A DNA stretch of 64,000 nt from an uncultured Bacteroidota bacterium (GTDB lineage: Bacteria; Bacteroidota; Bacteroidia; Chitinophagales; Chitinophagaceae). The stretch's first letter is position 1; the number at the start of each line of letters is the position of its first letter. Below, in pieces: positions 56,454 to 64,000 of this stretch. A model generated the notes under the pieces. It made no database searches. It was not told where the DNA came from and worked only from the letters and a program-made list of their open reading frames with translations. The position numbers and the translations under genes were made by a program. The stretch is from NCBI GenBank assembly GCA_903824665.1, contig CAIJXT010000001.1, positions 1-64,000 on the forward strand, written 5' to 3'.

Positions 56454-56903
56454 TTACTGTTCAAATATTTCTTTGATCGTCCCCAATACCAGATCCTGCT
56501 CGTACCCCTTTTGTACCAGAAATCGGTATATTTTCCCCTTTTTGGTGAAAATATTCTTCTCTTTCTTCAATTCTACGGCTTTTTTCCGGGCGAGACCTGT
56601 CAAAACAGTTATATACTCCTCACCGTCTATTTCTGCCAATCCCTTTCTGATACAGTATTCAGACACCTTTTTCAACCGCAATTGCTGTACAATCTTCTGC
56701 CTGCCCCAATGTTTCATCCGGAACCTGCCCCGGGCGTATGCCTTTGCAAAGCGTTCTTCATTCAGCGCACCAGCTTCTATCAGTTCACTCAGTTGGCGTT
56801 CCACCTCGTCAGTCCCAAAACCCAGTTCATACAGCTTGTTCCTGGTTTCGCTGTGGCAGCGCTCCTGGTACTTACAGTAATAAACTATTGCCGGGTCTAT
56901 CAT
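56454..56903 (-). CDS. recX: Regulatory protein RecX
   Basis: A 149-residue all-helical protein. The repeated three-helix pattern of RecX is visible: LYELGFGTDEVERQLSELIEAGALNEERFAKAYARGRF (core GALNEERFAKAYARGRF near residue 44) and KGKIYRFLVQKGYEQDLVLG near the end. It modulates RecA filaments. It lies 70 bp behind mnmG in the same direction. Confidence 0.92.
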   Translation of the reverse strand: MIDPAIVYYCKYQERCHSETRNKLYELGFGTDEVERQLSELIEAGALNEERFAKAYARGRFRMKHWGRQKIVQQLRLKKVSEYCIRKGLAEIDGEEYITVLTGLARKKAVELKKEKNIFTKKGKIYRFLVQKGYEQDLVLGTIKEIFEQ

Positions 56904-56973
56904 TAACTACTAAAACATCTTGTTTAGGGCACACCTATTACCTACCGCATACTACCTGTATTTGCCCTTGTGG

Positions 56974-58842
56974 TTACCTGCCCATGTATACCATCAGTAT
57001 CTGCACATCACTCGGGTTCACACCACTTATCCGGCTTGCCTGCCCCAGAGTGGCGGGTCGTATCTTATTCAACTTTTGTCTTGCTTCAGACGACATCGCC
57101 GTCAGTTTATCATAATTAAAGCTGTCGGGAATGATCAGATGTTCTAAAGCAGCCATTTTCACCACCATTTCCTGCTCTTTTTCTATGTACACATCATATT
57201 TCAGCTGTATCTCCACCTGTTCCAGTATCAGCGGGTCTGTGCCCTGCAGCTGCTCACCAAGTACAGGTATGGCCGCCATCATTTCCTTTAGTCCTATTCC
57301 CGGACGCAGCAGCAGTTTTGCTGCTCTGGTCTTATCTGTAATAGGGGATGAATTGTTTTCCTGAAGAAATCCGTTCACCATACTGCTATCCAACGAACAA
57401 TCTGCCAGTATTTGTTTGATTTCGGCCACCTTTTGTCTTTTAGCCTTCATTGTGTCCAATCTTTCCTGCGATGCCAGCCCTATATCGTATCCTAGCTCTG
57501 TTAGCCTGAAGTCAGCATTATCCTGCCTGAGCAATGTCCTGAACTCAGCCCTGCTCGTAAACATTCTGTACGGCTCATCCGTTCCTTTGTTGATCAGATC
57601 GTCTATAAGTACTCCTATATAGGCGTCACTACGTTTCAGTACCACGGGCTCCAGGTCATGTGCCAGCCTCGATGCGTTGATACCGGCCATCAATCCCTGA
57701 CACGCTGCTTCTTCATACCCTGTAGTACCATTTATCTGGCCCGCAAAGAAAAGATTGTGTACCAGCTTCGTCTCCAGTGTGAATTTTAGCTGTGTTGGCG
57801 GAAAATAGTCATACTCAATAGCATATCCGGGTCTGAAAAACCTGCAATTTTCGAAACCGGGCACTTTTTTCAGCGCATTGTACTGTACTTCCTCTGGCAG
57901 CGATGTACTGAATCCGTTTACATAAATCTCTACGGTATTCCAGCCTTCTGGTTCTACAAACAACTGATGGCGTTCTCTTTCGGCAAACCGGCTTATTTTA
58001 TCTTCAATACTTGGGCAGTACCTTGGCCCGCTTCCTTTTATCCTGCCCTGATACATTGGCGACTGGTCAAATCCTGTTTTCAGAATATCATGAACCTCCT
58101 GGCTGGTATAGGTCACCCAGCAACACCTTTGCGACTCGGGCTTTATCCGTTCCGTGGGCAGATACGAGAACCCTACTACTTCCTCGTCACCATGCTGCTC
58201 TTCCATTTTCGAGTAGTCCAGACTTCTGCCATCTATACGGGGTGGTGTTCCTGTTTTCAGTCTTGCTGTCTCAAAACCCAGCTCCACTAATTGTTCTGTG
58301 ATACCGGTTGCTCCCTTTTCACCCATTCTACCACCTCCAAACTGCTTTTCACCTACATGAATTACACCATTCAGAAAGGTTCCATTAGTAAGTACCACAC
58401 ATTTACCGCGTATCTCCTGCCCCATTCCTGTTACTACTCCGCTAATTGTTCCACGTGAAACAATTAAACCTTTCACCATATCCTGCCAGAAATCTACATT
58501 AGGAGTCCTTTCCAAGAGCTCCCTCCATGTCGCAGCAAACAACATCCTGTCATTCTGCGTACGAGGGCTCCACATACCGGGCCCTTTCGATTTGTTCAGC
58601 ATTCTGAACTGTATGGTACTTCTGTCACTCACAATTCCACTGTACCCACCCAGTGCATCTATCTCCCGCACTATCTGACCCTTAGCTATGCCACCCATTG
58701 CCGGATTACAACTCATCTGCGCAATGGTCTGCATATTCATAGTCACCAGCAGCACCTTCGAACCCATATTGGCAGCAGCAGCGGCAGCCTCACATCCTGC
58801 GTGGCCGGCACCTACTACAATAACATCATATTCAGGAAACAT
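56974..58842 (-). CDS. mnmG: tRNA uridine-5-carboxymethylaminomethyl modification enzyme MnmG (GidA)
   Basis: A 622-residue FAD protein that, with MnmE, modifies U34 of several tRNAs. ATG 58842 gives MFPEYDVIVVGAGHAGCEAA, with the dinucleotide-binding GxGxxG. Other blocks are MSCNPAMGGIAKGQIVREIDALGG near residue 47 (core CNPAMGGIAKG), TGTPPRIDGRS near 200, and the C-terminal helical domain with LSSEARQKL-like and RISGVNPSDVQIL ends. The gene is found next to the replication origin in many bacteria. A nearly perfect parS site lies within it. Confidence 0.98.
   Translation of the reverse strand: MFPEYDVIVVGAGHAGCEAAAAAANMGSKVLLVTMNMQTIAQMSCNPAMGGIAKGQIVREIDALGGYSGIVSDRSTIQFRMLNKSKGPGMWSPRTQNDRMLFAATWRELLERTPNVDFWQDMVKGLIVSRGTISGVVTGMGQEIRGKCVVLTNGTFLNGVIHVGEKQFGGGRMGEKGATGITEQLVELGFETARLKTGTPPRIDGRSLDYSKMEEQHGDEEVVGFSYLPTERIKPESQRCCWVTYTSQEVHDILKTGFDQSPMYQGRIKGSGPRYCPSIEDKISRFAERERHQLFVEPEGWNTVEIYVNGFSTSLPEEVQYNALKKVPGFENCRFFRPGYAIEYDYFPPTQLKFTLETKLVHNLFFAGQINGTTGYEEAACQGLMAGINASRLAHDLEPVVLKRSDAYIGVLIDDLINKGTDEPYRMFTSRAEFRTLLRQDNADFRLTELGYDIGLASQERLDTMKAKRQKVAEIKQILADCSLDSSMVNGFLQENNSSPITDKTRAAKLLLRPGIGLKEMMAAIPVLGEQLQGTDPLILEQVEIQLKYDVYIEKEQEMVVKMAALEHLIIPDSFNYDKLTAMSSEARQKLNKIRPATLGQASRISGVNPSDVQILMVYMGR
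58447..58462. other. parS site in mnmG
   Basis: TGTTCCACGTGAAACA matches the consensus TGTTTCACGTGAAACA at 15 of 16 positions. The palindrome extends to 58444-58465 with AATT ends and only one mispair. Confidence 0.85.
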
Positions 58843-59085
58843 GCCACAAAGATACACACATACATCCTACTAACCCACACCCATAGCCACAACAAACCAA
58901 ACTATCACATTCGCATATCAGCACCACCAACAGTATACTTGCCCGTACACAATGTCGCTTTCAATCCCTGTCAACTGTATACAGCCATAAACGCCCCTTA
59001 CAATTCAACCGTCGATTCTGTATCGGTCAATTAATGCTTGAAACTCGTTCTCAACCTATATTGTCACAATAAAGTCAATAAACAA

Positions 59086-59101
59086 TGTTCCACGTGGAAC
59101 A
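59086..59101. other. parS site, perfect palindrome
   Basis: TGTTCCACGTGGAACA, a perfect 16-bp palindrome and a known variant form of the ParB-binding site (the Pseudomonas sites have the same core). Intergenic, 13 bp before the -33 element of the next gene, so ParB binding could affect that promoter. Confidence 0.87.
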
Positions 59102-59113
59102 AAAATAATTTTT

Positions 59114-59143
59114 TTGCAACTTTAACAATATTATATAACTTTG
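59114..59143 (+). promoter_or_regulatory. Promoter of the barrel gene at 59158
   Basis: TTG (59114-59116), 19 bases, then TAACTTTG (59136-59143): both elements and the optimal spacing of a Bacteroidota primary-sigma promoter. The -7 box ends 14 bp before the start codon, so the leader is very short. Confidence 0.8.
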
Positions 59144-59157
59144 TACGTTATTACGAT

Positions 59158-59811
59158 ATGCGTTCATTCCGCTTCATACACACTGCCATCACTATGTGCT
59201 TGCTACTTATAGCAACTACATCTGGCAATGCCATAGCTCAAAGCTATGATAGAAGCAAGCTGACCAAACTGGACCATAAATTCACGATAGGTTTCGAACG
59301 CCGTGTTGCTACTTTCTATTTCCCACAATCCGTTCAGTACAACAGAAAAACCAAGGTTGCCGAAGAACAAACCAACCGTATCATTCTTAGAATGAAATTG
59401 ACATCCCGCTTTCGTTTGGAAACCGGTCTTAGCTACAAGGCTATAGATAAAATTCTGAAGAACAACGGGAAATTCAACAAAGCTTTCAATATCAACCAAC
59501 CTTGCAAACTCAGTGTACCGCTTACCATTCAGTATCAACTGCAGAATGAGCGCAAACGCCTTCGCCCATACTTTGGTGCCGGTGTGCAATATTACCAGCA
59601 AGACTTACCGAGTGGTGTAAATGACGGTGACTATTCAATGTTCCAGACTGGAATGTCTAATGGTCTTAAATACATCAACATCATCTTTACACAAGGCCTT
59701 ATCTACGACATCAACAAAGATCTACAGATCACTCAGTCTATGCATATCCTGCCAGAGAATGGCATGAAACCTATTGGCATAAACATCGGCGTTGGGTACC
59801 GCATAAAGTAA
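59158..59811 (+). CDS. Putative outer-membrane beta-barrel protein
   Basis: A 217-residue protein starting at ATG 59158 with signal peptide MRSFRFIHTAITMCLLLIA then TTSGNAIAQ. The mature part is strand-rich (FTIGFERRVATFYF, RIILRMKLTSRFRLETGLSY, LSVPLTIQYQLQ, LRPYFGAGVQYYQQ) and ends in INIGVGYRIK, as small barrels do. No functional motif. The longer frame upstream passes through the promoter and parS site and is not used. Confidence 0.8.
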   Translation: MRSFRFIHTAITMCLLLIATTSGNAIAQSYDRSKLTKLDHKFTIGFERRVATFYFPQSVQYNRKTKVAEEQTNRIILRMKLTSRFRLETGLSYKAIDKILKNNGKFNKAFNINQPCKLSVPLTIQYQLQNERKRLRPYFGAGVQYYQQDLPSGVNDGDYSMFQTGMSNGLKYINIIFTQGLIYDINKDLQITQSMHILPENGMKPIGINIGVGYRIK

Positions 59812-60257
59812 TCCTTCCTTACATTTCTTTCGAGCAACTCTGCTGGTGCCAATCTATGGTTCTGTACAACACACCTATTTTCTGTACTAGTGCTATCTAA
59901 TTTGCTAGTATCAAACTCGATGCAGCATTGATCAATAGTATTTCAGTTAACATCCTGGAAAGTATATCGTAGAAGAAGGCACCTTTCCGCTATAACCACT
60001 TAAACCCAACAGTATCCACTCAGAACAATCCCGCTGATGAACACTAAGTCTCAACCATTAAGCATAATTAAAATAAAAAGCCTAAAACTACTAACCAACC
60101 AAAATCATTACGGAATTAACTAGTTACAACTTCCTAGAAATACCCTCCTATATCATTCAAGTCCAACTAATACTAAATCTGTAGTAAAGCAGAATTGCCA
60201 TAAATAGAAAAAGGGTATCGTTGCCGATACCCTTTCCCGTCAAAATTACTCGTCTAC
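59812..60257. other. Gene-free gap of about 450 bp
   Basis: Between two stops that face each other. It holds the terminator at 60199-60235. The rest is AT-rich with frequent stops in all frames; I see no RNA gene, repeat or remnant of a coding sequence. Confidence 0.5.
60199..60235 (-). terminator. Rho-independent terminator of the type A T9SS cargo gene
   Basis: An 11-pair perfect stem AAAGGGTATCG/CGATACCCTTT (60210-60235) with a four-base loop, followed on the minus strand by a T-rich tail. It starts 22 bp beyond the stop codon. Confidence 0.9.
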
Positions 60258-62258
60258 TTATTTAGCTATAACGAAGTTACGTGCTACTGCTTTCTCATCA
60301 GTGTTGATGATCAGGTAGTAACTACCTGGAGCAAGCTTGGAAGTATTAACTGTAAAAGTTTCTTCTTTTACATTGGTGTGTACTTCTTTGCTTACAAACC
60401 TTGCCAGACCGTCTACGATAGTGTATGTAACATTCTTTGACTTCTTGTCGAGAGACAAAGAAACCTGGATGTTATCCTTAGCTGGGTTAGGGAACAAACT
60501 TACCCTTGTATCCAGCTTAGTTACTGGTGCTACGTAGTCGATTGGAGGAGGATTGCTGTTGGTGATCATCGCAACAGAAGGTATCATACCACGTGTGTTG
60601 TTGAAGTTGAAAGAATCAACTGTTCCAACGTAGTTGGTCATAGTACCAGGAATTGGCGCGTGAGAACCGGTTGGAGTAGCAACGATATTATCGTTTGATG
60701 TTTCAACCATGTTTGAGTTGTCAAGAATACCTGCTGTACCCAGCGCACGACCATAGATACGTGGCAATGGGTGCATGATACCGTCAGAACCCAGGAAGTG
60801 ACCACCAGGTACGCCTATTGCAAGGTAATACCAGCTGTCTGCCTCAAGCAGGATTGTTGTTGGGTTACCGGATGTAGGATCGCCCATTGCAGCAAAGTTA
60901 AGAGCAGCACCAGATGTATCCAATACACCATCAAAGTTATGCAGACCCAGAGATTTCAGCGTAAGCTCACCATTCTGGATTACACCGTCTGGATCACCAC
61001 CTGTTCCATCAGTCCATTTGTAAAGGTAGATGTTAACTGCAGTACCCAATGGGCCAGGAGTGTTTGTAGACAATGAGTACTGAACACGTGATATAGAAGT
61101 ACCGCCGTTCTTTACATAATACATTGGACCCCAAATAAAGTCTCCACCTGCATTAAAAGAAAAACCAATTGTTTTTACAGGCTGGTTCAGGGTGAAATCA
61201 TAACGGCTCTTGCTGAACAGGCTATCCGTTACATAAAACGAACTTGTCAAAGAGTTATCAGCAGGGTAGTCGTCTGTACCTGTCATACCTATTGTATAAT
61301 TCAGATCGAAACGGCCTTTACCTGGAACAGTCAGATCATACTCAGTGCCACCAGCTGCAGTAAACATAGCGAAGATAGAATCGGGAGTAGCTGCTGCTGT
61401 ACCTGTAAACGGTGTTGTCATCGTTACAGTGTGTGTATGTTGTGTTGTAGCTGATCCACCTGTTGGGGTAAACTTCAGCTCGCTGATCACATTTACACCT
61501 GTCTGGTCTGCACTACCATAGTTGGCTATGAAAGAACCATCAACCATTTTGTAGGCAGCAGGAGTACCTGCACCGCTCATCTGGTTGAATGGTATAGCAT
61601 AGTTATGCCATCCGGCAACAGCACTTGGCACAAAGCCAAGATCATTAGCCAGACCCAGACCCCATGGAGTGATAGTGAAACGTGCAGTATCGCCAGCGCG
61701 ATAAAGCGCTGCAATAGCGTCACCATCTTCCTTAGAGATCATGAACACTGGCTTTGTAACAGATGTAGCTGGACAAACTGAACCAGCACCCATACCAATT
61801 GGTCCACCATTTATATTGTTAACGATAACTATTGCTATCGCACCAGCAGCTTCGCAACGCGCTGCTTTACAAACAAATTCAACACCACCACCTCTATATA
61901 CAAATCCAATTTTGCCTGTCATAGAGCCAGGTGTAAGAGTGCTAGCAGCAACCGTGTCACCACCTACTGGTGGCATTACGATTTGTGTGTTCACTATCGG
62001 CGCAGTCACGGTACCACCCCATGGAGTAGTGCCTACACCTGGGTGGGTGTATATTTTCTGGCCAGCTACTGATGCCGGACTGTTTACCACAAACCTCAGA
62101 CCCACGTAATCTTTGTACCAGTTTGGGTCTGTAACCGTTGTGCCATCCATCAACGTATACGGGCCGAAAGCCAACGGATGTATCTGTCCGTTTGCTACGC
62201 TTGCTCCTGCTATGCAAGACGCAAGCAAGAGATTTTTTAGTGTAATCATTTGCTTCAT
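60258..62258 (-). CDS. Secreted T9SS cargo with PA domain and type A sorting domain
   Basis: A 666-residue secreted protein. Signal peptide in the first 24 residues (LKNLLLASCIAGASVANG-Q). Residues about 50-195 form a protease-associated (PA) domain (GKIGFVYRGGGVEFVCKAAR with AAGAIAIVIVNN). A large beta-rich middle follows (about 200-575), containing Cys-poor strand patterns and a segment on glycine/Asp turns. The last ~80 residues are a type A sorting domain (DTRVSLFPNPAKDNIQVSLS, then LAPGSYYLIINTDEKAVARNF). It is exported by the type IX system and anchored at or released from the surface. No catalytic motif was found, so it is perhaps a structural or binding protein. Confidence 0.9.
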   Translation of the reverse strand: MKQMITLKNLLLASCIAGASVANGQIHPLAFGPYTLMDGTTVTDPNWYKDYVGLRFVVNSPASVAGQKIYTHPGVGTTPWGGTVTAPIVNTQIVMPPVGGDTVAASTLTPGSMTGKIGFVYRGGGVEFVCKAARCEAAGAIAIVIVNNINGGPIGMGAGSVCPATSVTKPVFMISKEDGDAIAALYRAGDTARFTITPWGLGLANDLGFVPSAVAGWHNYAIPFNQMSGAGTPAAYKMVDGSFIANYGSADQTGVNVISELKFTPTGGSATTQHTHTVTMTTPFTGTAAATPDSIFAMFTAAGGTEYDLTVPGKGRFDLNYTIGMTGTDDYPADNSLTSSFYVTDSLFSKSRYDFTLNQPVKTIGFSFNAGGDFIWGPMYYVKNGGTSISRVQYSLSTNTPGPLGTAVNIYLYKWTDGTGGDPDGVIQNGELTLKSLGLHNFDGVLDTSGAALNFAAMGDPTSGNPTTILLEADSWYYLAIGVPGGHFLGSDGIMHPLPRIYGRALGTAGILDNSNMVETSNDNIVATPTGSHAPIPGTMTNYVGTVDSFNFNNTRGMIPSVAMITNSNPPPIDYVAPVTKLDTRVSLFPNPAKDNIQVSLSLDKKSKNVTYTIVDGLARFVSKEVHTNVKEETFTVNTSKLAPGSYYLIINTDEKAVARNFVIAK

Positions 62259-62361
62259 AAAAATTACTTTTTAATTTGGTTTGACAATTTATAACTATTA
62301 TATAAAATAAACAAAAAAATAACGCAAAAAGGGGTATTATTAACAATATTCTTATTGCATT

Positions 62362-63369
62362 CTAATGTACTAATCCGGCACTTAAACTGATCTCCATCAT
62401 CCTGTCTATTGGTCGCTTTGCTGCCAGCCTCAGTGTTTCTTCCATTAGTATCTCTGGTTGTTCGTACTTCAGGCACAGGTATATTTTCTCTAGTGTGTTC
62501 CGCTTCATGTGCGGGCACTCGTTACAAGCACAGGCATTGTCTGGCGGCGCTGCTATAAATGTCTTTGTTGGCGCCGCAGCTATCATCTTGTGCAGTATAC
62601 CCGACTCTGTTGCCACAATAAAGGTCTGCGCTTTATCATGCTCAGCATACTTCAGTAGTTCCGTTGTAGACCCTATAAAATCAGCTACCTGCAGCACGGC
62701 GTCTTCACATTCAGGGTGCGCTATCATTTTCGCCTCAGGATGCCGTGCTTTCAGCCTTGTGATCTTTTCCAGCGAAAAAATCTCATGCACCATACATGCA
62801 CCATTCCACAAAACCATATCCCTGCCAGTAACCTTGTTGATATAAGCACCCAAATTTTTGTCCGGAGCAAATATGATCTTTTGGTCCTTGGGCAGGCTTT
62901 CTACTATCGCCCGTGCATTCGACGATGTACAGATAATATCGCTCAGCGCTTTTATGGCAGCTGAGCAATTTATATACGATACTACTATGTGGTCAGGGTG
63001 TTTTTGTTTAAAAGCACTGAACAACTCTGGTGGACAGCTGTCACTCAGCGAGCATCCGGCTTTCAGATCCGGAATCAGTACCTTCTTCGTCGGGTTCAGT
63101 ATCTTAGCTGTTTCGGCCATAAAATGCACTCCGGCGAAAACAATGATATCGGCTTCTGTTTTAGCCGCATTTCTGGCCAGCCCCAGACTATCACCTACAT
63201 AATCAGCTATATCCTGAATATCAGGCTCCTGATAGTAGTGCGCCAGTATCACAGCATTCTTCTCTTTCTTCAATTCAGCTATCGCACCAAAGAGATCCAA
63301 CGACGGATCTACCTCAATGTCCAGAAAACCATGTTGCAGCAACGAATCTTTGGCAAAATCAACCATCAC
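62362..63369 (-). CDS. nadA: Quinolinate synthase
   Basis: A 335-residue iron-sulfur enzyme joining iminoaspartate and dihydroxyacetone phosphate to quinolinate, the second step of NAD synthesis. Motifs: [23 protein letters not shown] near residue 40 (core [13 protein letters not shown]), [14 protein letters not shown] near 82, [10 protein letters not shown] near 104, the second cysteine in NGACMVHE near 195 and CACNECPHM near 280. The three cluster cysteines are thus in place. A second ATG one codon inside is possible. Upstream is the candidate origin region. NadC is at 19.5 kb; NadB is not in this window. Confidence 0.97.
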   Translation of the reverse strand: MMVDFAKDSLLQHGFLDIEVDPSLDLFGAIAELKKEKNAVILAHYYQEPDIQDIADYVGDSLGLARNAAKTEADIIVFAGVHFMAETAKILNPTKKVLIPDLKAGCSLSDSCPPELFSAFKQKHPDHIVVSYINCSAAIKALSDIICTSSNARAIVESLPKDQKIIFAPDKNLGAYINKVTGRDMVLWNGACMVHEIFSLEKITRLKARHPEAKMIAHPECEDAVLQVADFIGSTTELLKYAEHDKAQTFIVATESGILHKMIAAAPTKTFIAAPPDNACACNECPHMKRNTLEKIYLCLKYEQPEILMEETLRLAAKRPIDRMMEISLSAGLVH

Positions 63370-63949
63370 ACAAACATATTAATTAAATAACCTTTCTCAC
63401 AGAAATCAAATCACCAAAATAGGGTCCTGCAAAGTTAAATAGCAAAAATCATACCACAATGAATAAGCTATCCACATTCCTAATAATAGTAAATAACTTT
63501 TTTTAAAAACAACCACTATTACTATTAAGGGTGTGGATTGGTGGATTAATATTCGGTCACACACTTGTAATGCTCAGAAAATCACTTTACTAACATTTTG
63601 CCCACGCATTACCCACACAACTTTTGTATGGCGGCACCCAATATAGCTACCCAATTGTGAATTGCTAAAAACCTTGTTGTGAGTAAAAACAGCGTTGTTA
63701 ATATCGTGGCTACCTGTGGATTACTGCCAAAAAAAAAGGATAACAAACCCGATTGTGTATAACGCTGCCCGTCAAAAAATACTTGTTAGCCACAAACCTA
63801 CAGTTACCAACACTTATTAAGATACAGCTAACAAAAAAGTAATCATTATATAACACACATCAATAGAATTAGCATTGGTACCACCTAAAGTGTTTTTTCT
63901 GCCCCCCGTTATTATTTACATCCTTTTACCTACCTTTGCCCTCCCAAAT
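63370..63949. other. Candidate replication origin (oriC): DnaA-box cluster in a gene-free region
   Basis: 580 bp without a gene between nadA and tRNA-Leu. Five nonamers differ from the DnaA box TTATCCACA by one base: CTATCCACA 63468, TTACCCACA 63609, TGTGGATTA 63715 (reverse), TGTGTATAA 63754 (reverse) and TTAGCCACA 63786. Two weaker ones are at 63532 and 63678. An AT-only stretch around 63481-63515 and an A-run at 63729-63737 could serve as unwinding elements. The expected number of such nonamers by chance in this length, both strands, is about 0.1 for even base composition. parS-like sites lie 4-9 kb away. Confidence 0.65.
63931..63938 (+). promoter_or_regulatory. Probable promoter -7 element of tRNA-Leu
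   Basis: TACCTTTG, an exact TAnnTTTG match, 11 bp before the first base of the tRNA. The -33 element is not clear. Confidence 0.6.
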
Positions 63950-64000
63950 GCGGGTGTGGTGAAATTGGTAGACACGCCAGACTTAGGATCTGGTGCTGCG
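63950..64000 (+). tRNA. tRNA-Leu (anticodon TAG), 3' end cut by the window edge
   Basis: The visible 51 nt have a 5' acceptor strand GCGGGTG, a D-arm with TGGTGAAATTGGTAGACACG, and an anticodon stem CCAGA/TCTGG around loop CTTAGGA. The variable arm begins but the T-arm and 3' acceptor lie outside the window. Confidence 0.93.

Larger units (their letters stand above)
58843..59157. other. Gene-free gap with parS and promoter between mnmG and a barrel gene
   Basis: 315 bp between divergent genes. It contains a perfect palindromic parS-like site (59086-59101) and a good promoter (59114-59143) for the plus-strand barrel gene. No other element is recognised. Confidence 0.6.

Overview
The window looks like a chromosomal segment of a member of the Bacteroidota, most likely of the Chitinophagaceae/Sphingobacteriia side. 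The evidence is a type IX secretion signature (PorP/SprF protein, type A and type B C-terminal sorting domains), a TonB-dependent receptor with an N-terminal carboxypeptidase-regulatory domain, many small outer-membrane barrels, DUF4476- and DUF4783-like proteins, no Shine-Dalgarno dependence, and many promoters with the phylum's TAnnTTTG -7 element. No phage, insertion sequence or CRISPR array was found.

Layout. 1-2.1 kb: end of a DUF4476-like secreted protein and an NhaD antiporter. 2.1-17.4 kb: a surface-adhesin block on the minus strand, with three giant (about 1520 aa) PKD-repeat proteins carrying type B sorting domains and a PorP/SprF partner directly behind the last one. 17.5-24.6 kb: mutL divergent from a four-gene unit (nadC, lipid kinase, two unknown secreted proteins that overlap). 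24.6-30.6 kb: diheme cytochrome c, beta-carbonic anhydrase, a FAH hydrolase/3-hydroxyacyl-CoA dehydrogenase operon with two barrel proteins, DinB-like protein. 30.7-32.8 kb: tRNA-Thr-Tyr-Gly-Thr followed by tuf. 32.9-38 kb: the split pntAA-pntAB-pntB transhydrogenase and a RidA gene, flanked by two EGF-like lipoproteins. 38-46 kb: rfaE2, a flippase-like membrane protein, panD, TonB receptor, Crp-family regulator, a barrel, radA. 45.7-52 kb: prfA-pssA-purS-rsmI, a predicted metalloprotease, glyS. 52-54.1 kb: a rhomboid lacking its catalytic Ser and His, a 62-aa gene and a DUF4783 gene, the last two behind sigma-54-like promoters. 54.1-59.8 kb: mnmG-recX-LysM glucosaminidase-hpt and a barrel, with three parS-like sites. 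60.2-63.4 kb: a type A T9SS cargo with a PA domain, then nadA. 63.4-64 kb: a gene-free 580-bp region with a cluster of DnaA-box-like nonamers, then the start of tRNA-Leu.

How it fits together. The parS-like sites (54.6, 58.4, 59.1 kb) and the DnaA-box cluster (63.47-63.79 kb) point to a chromosome origin/segregation zone at the right end of the window. NadA and NadC supply two of the three steps of de novo NAD synthesis and PntAB interconverts NADH and NADPH. The three PKD giants, PorP/SprF, the PA-domain cargo and the barrels form a cell-surface programme. The least explained parts are the secreted pair at 21.3-24.6 kb, the colinear PKD paralogs, the inactive rhomboid and the sigma-54-like module.
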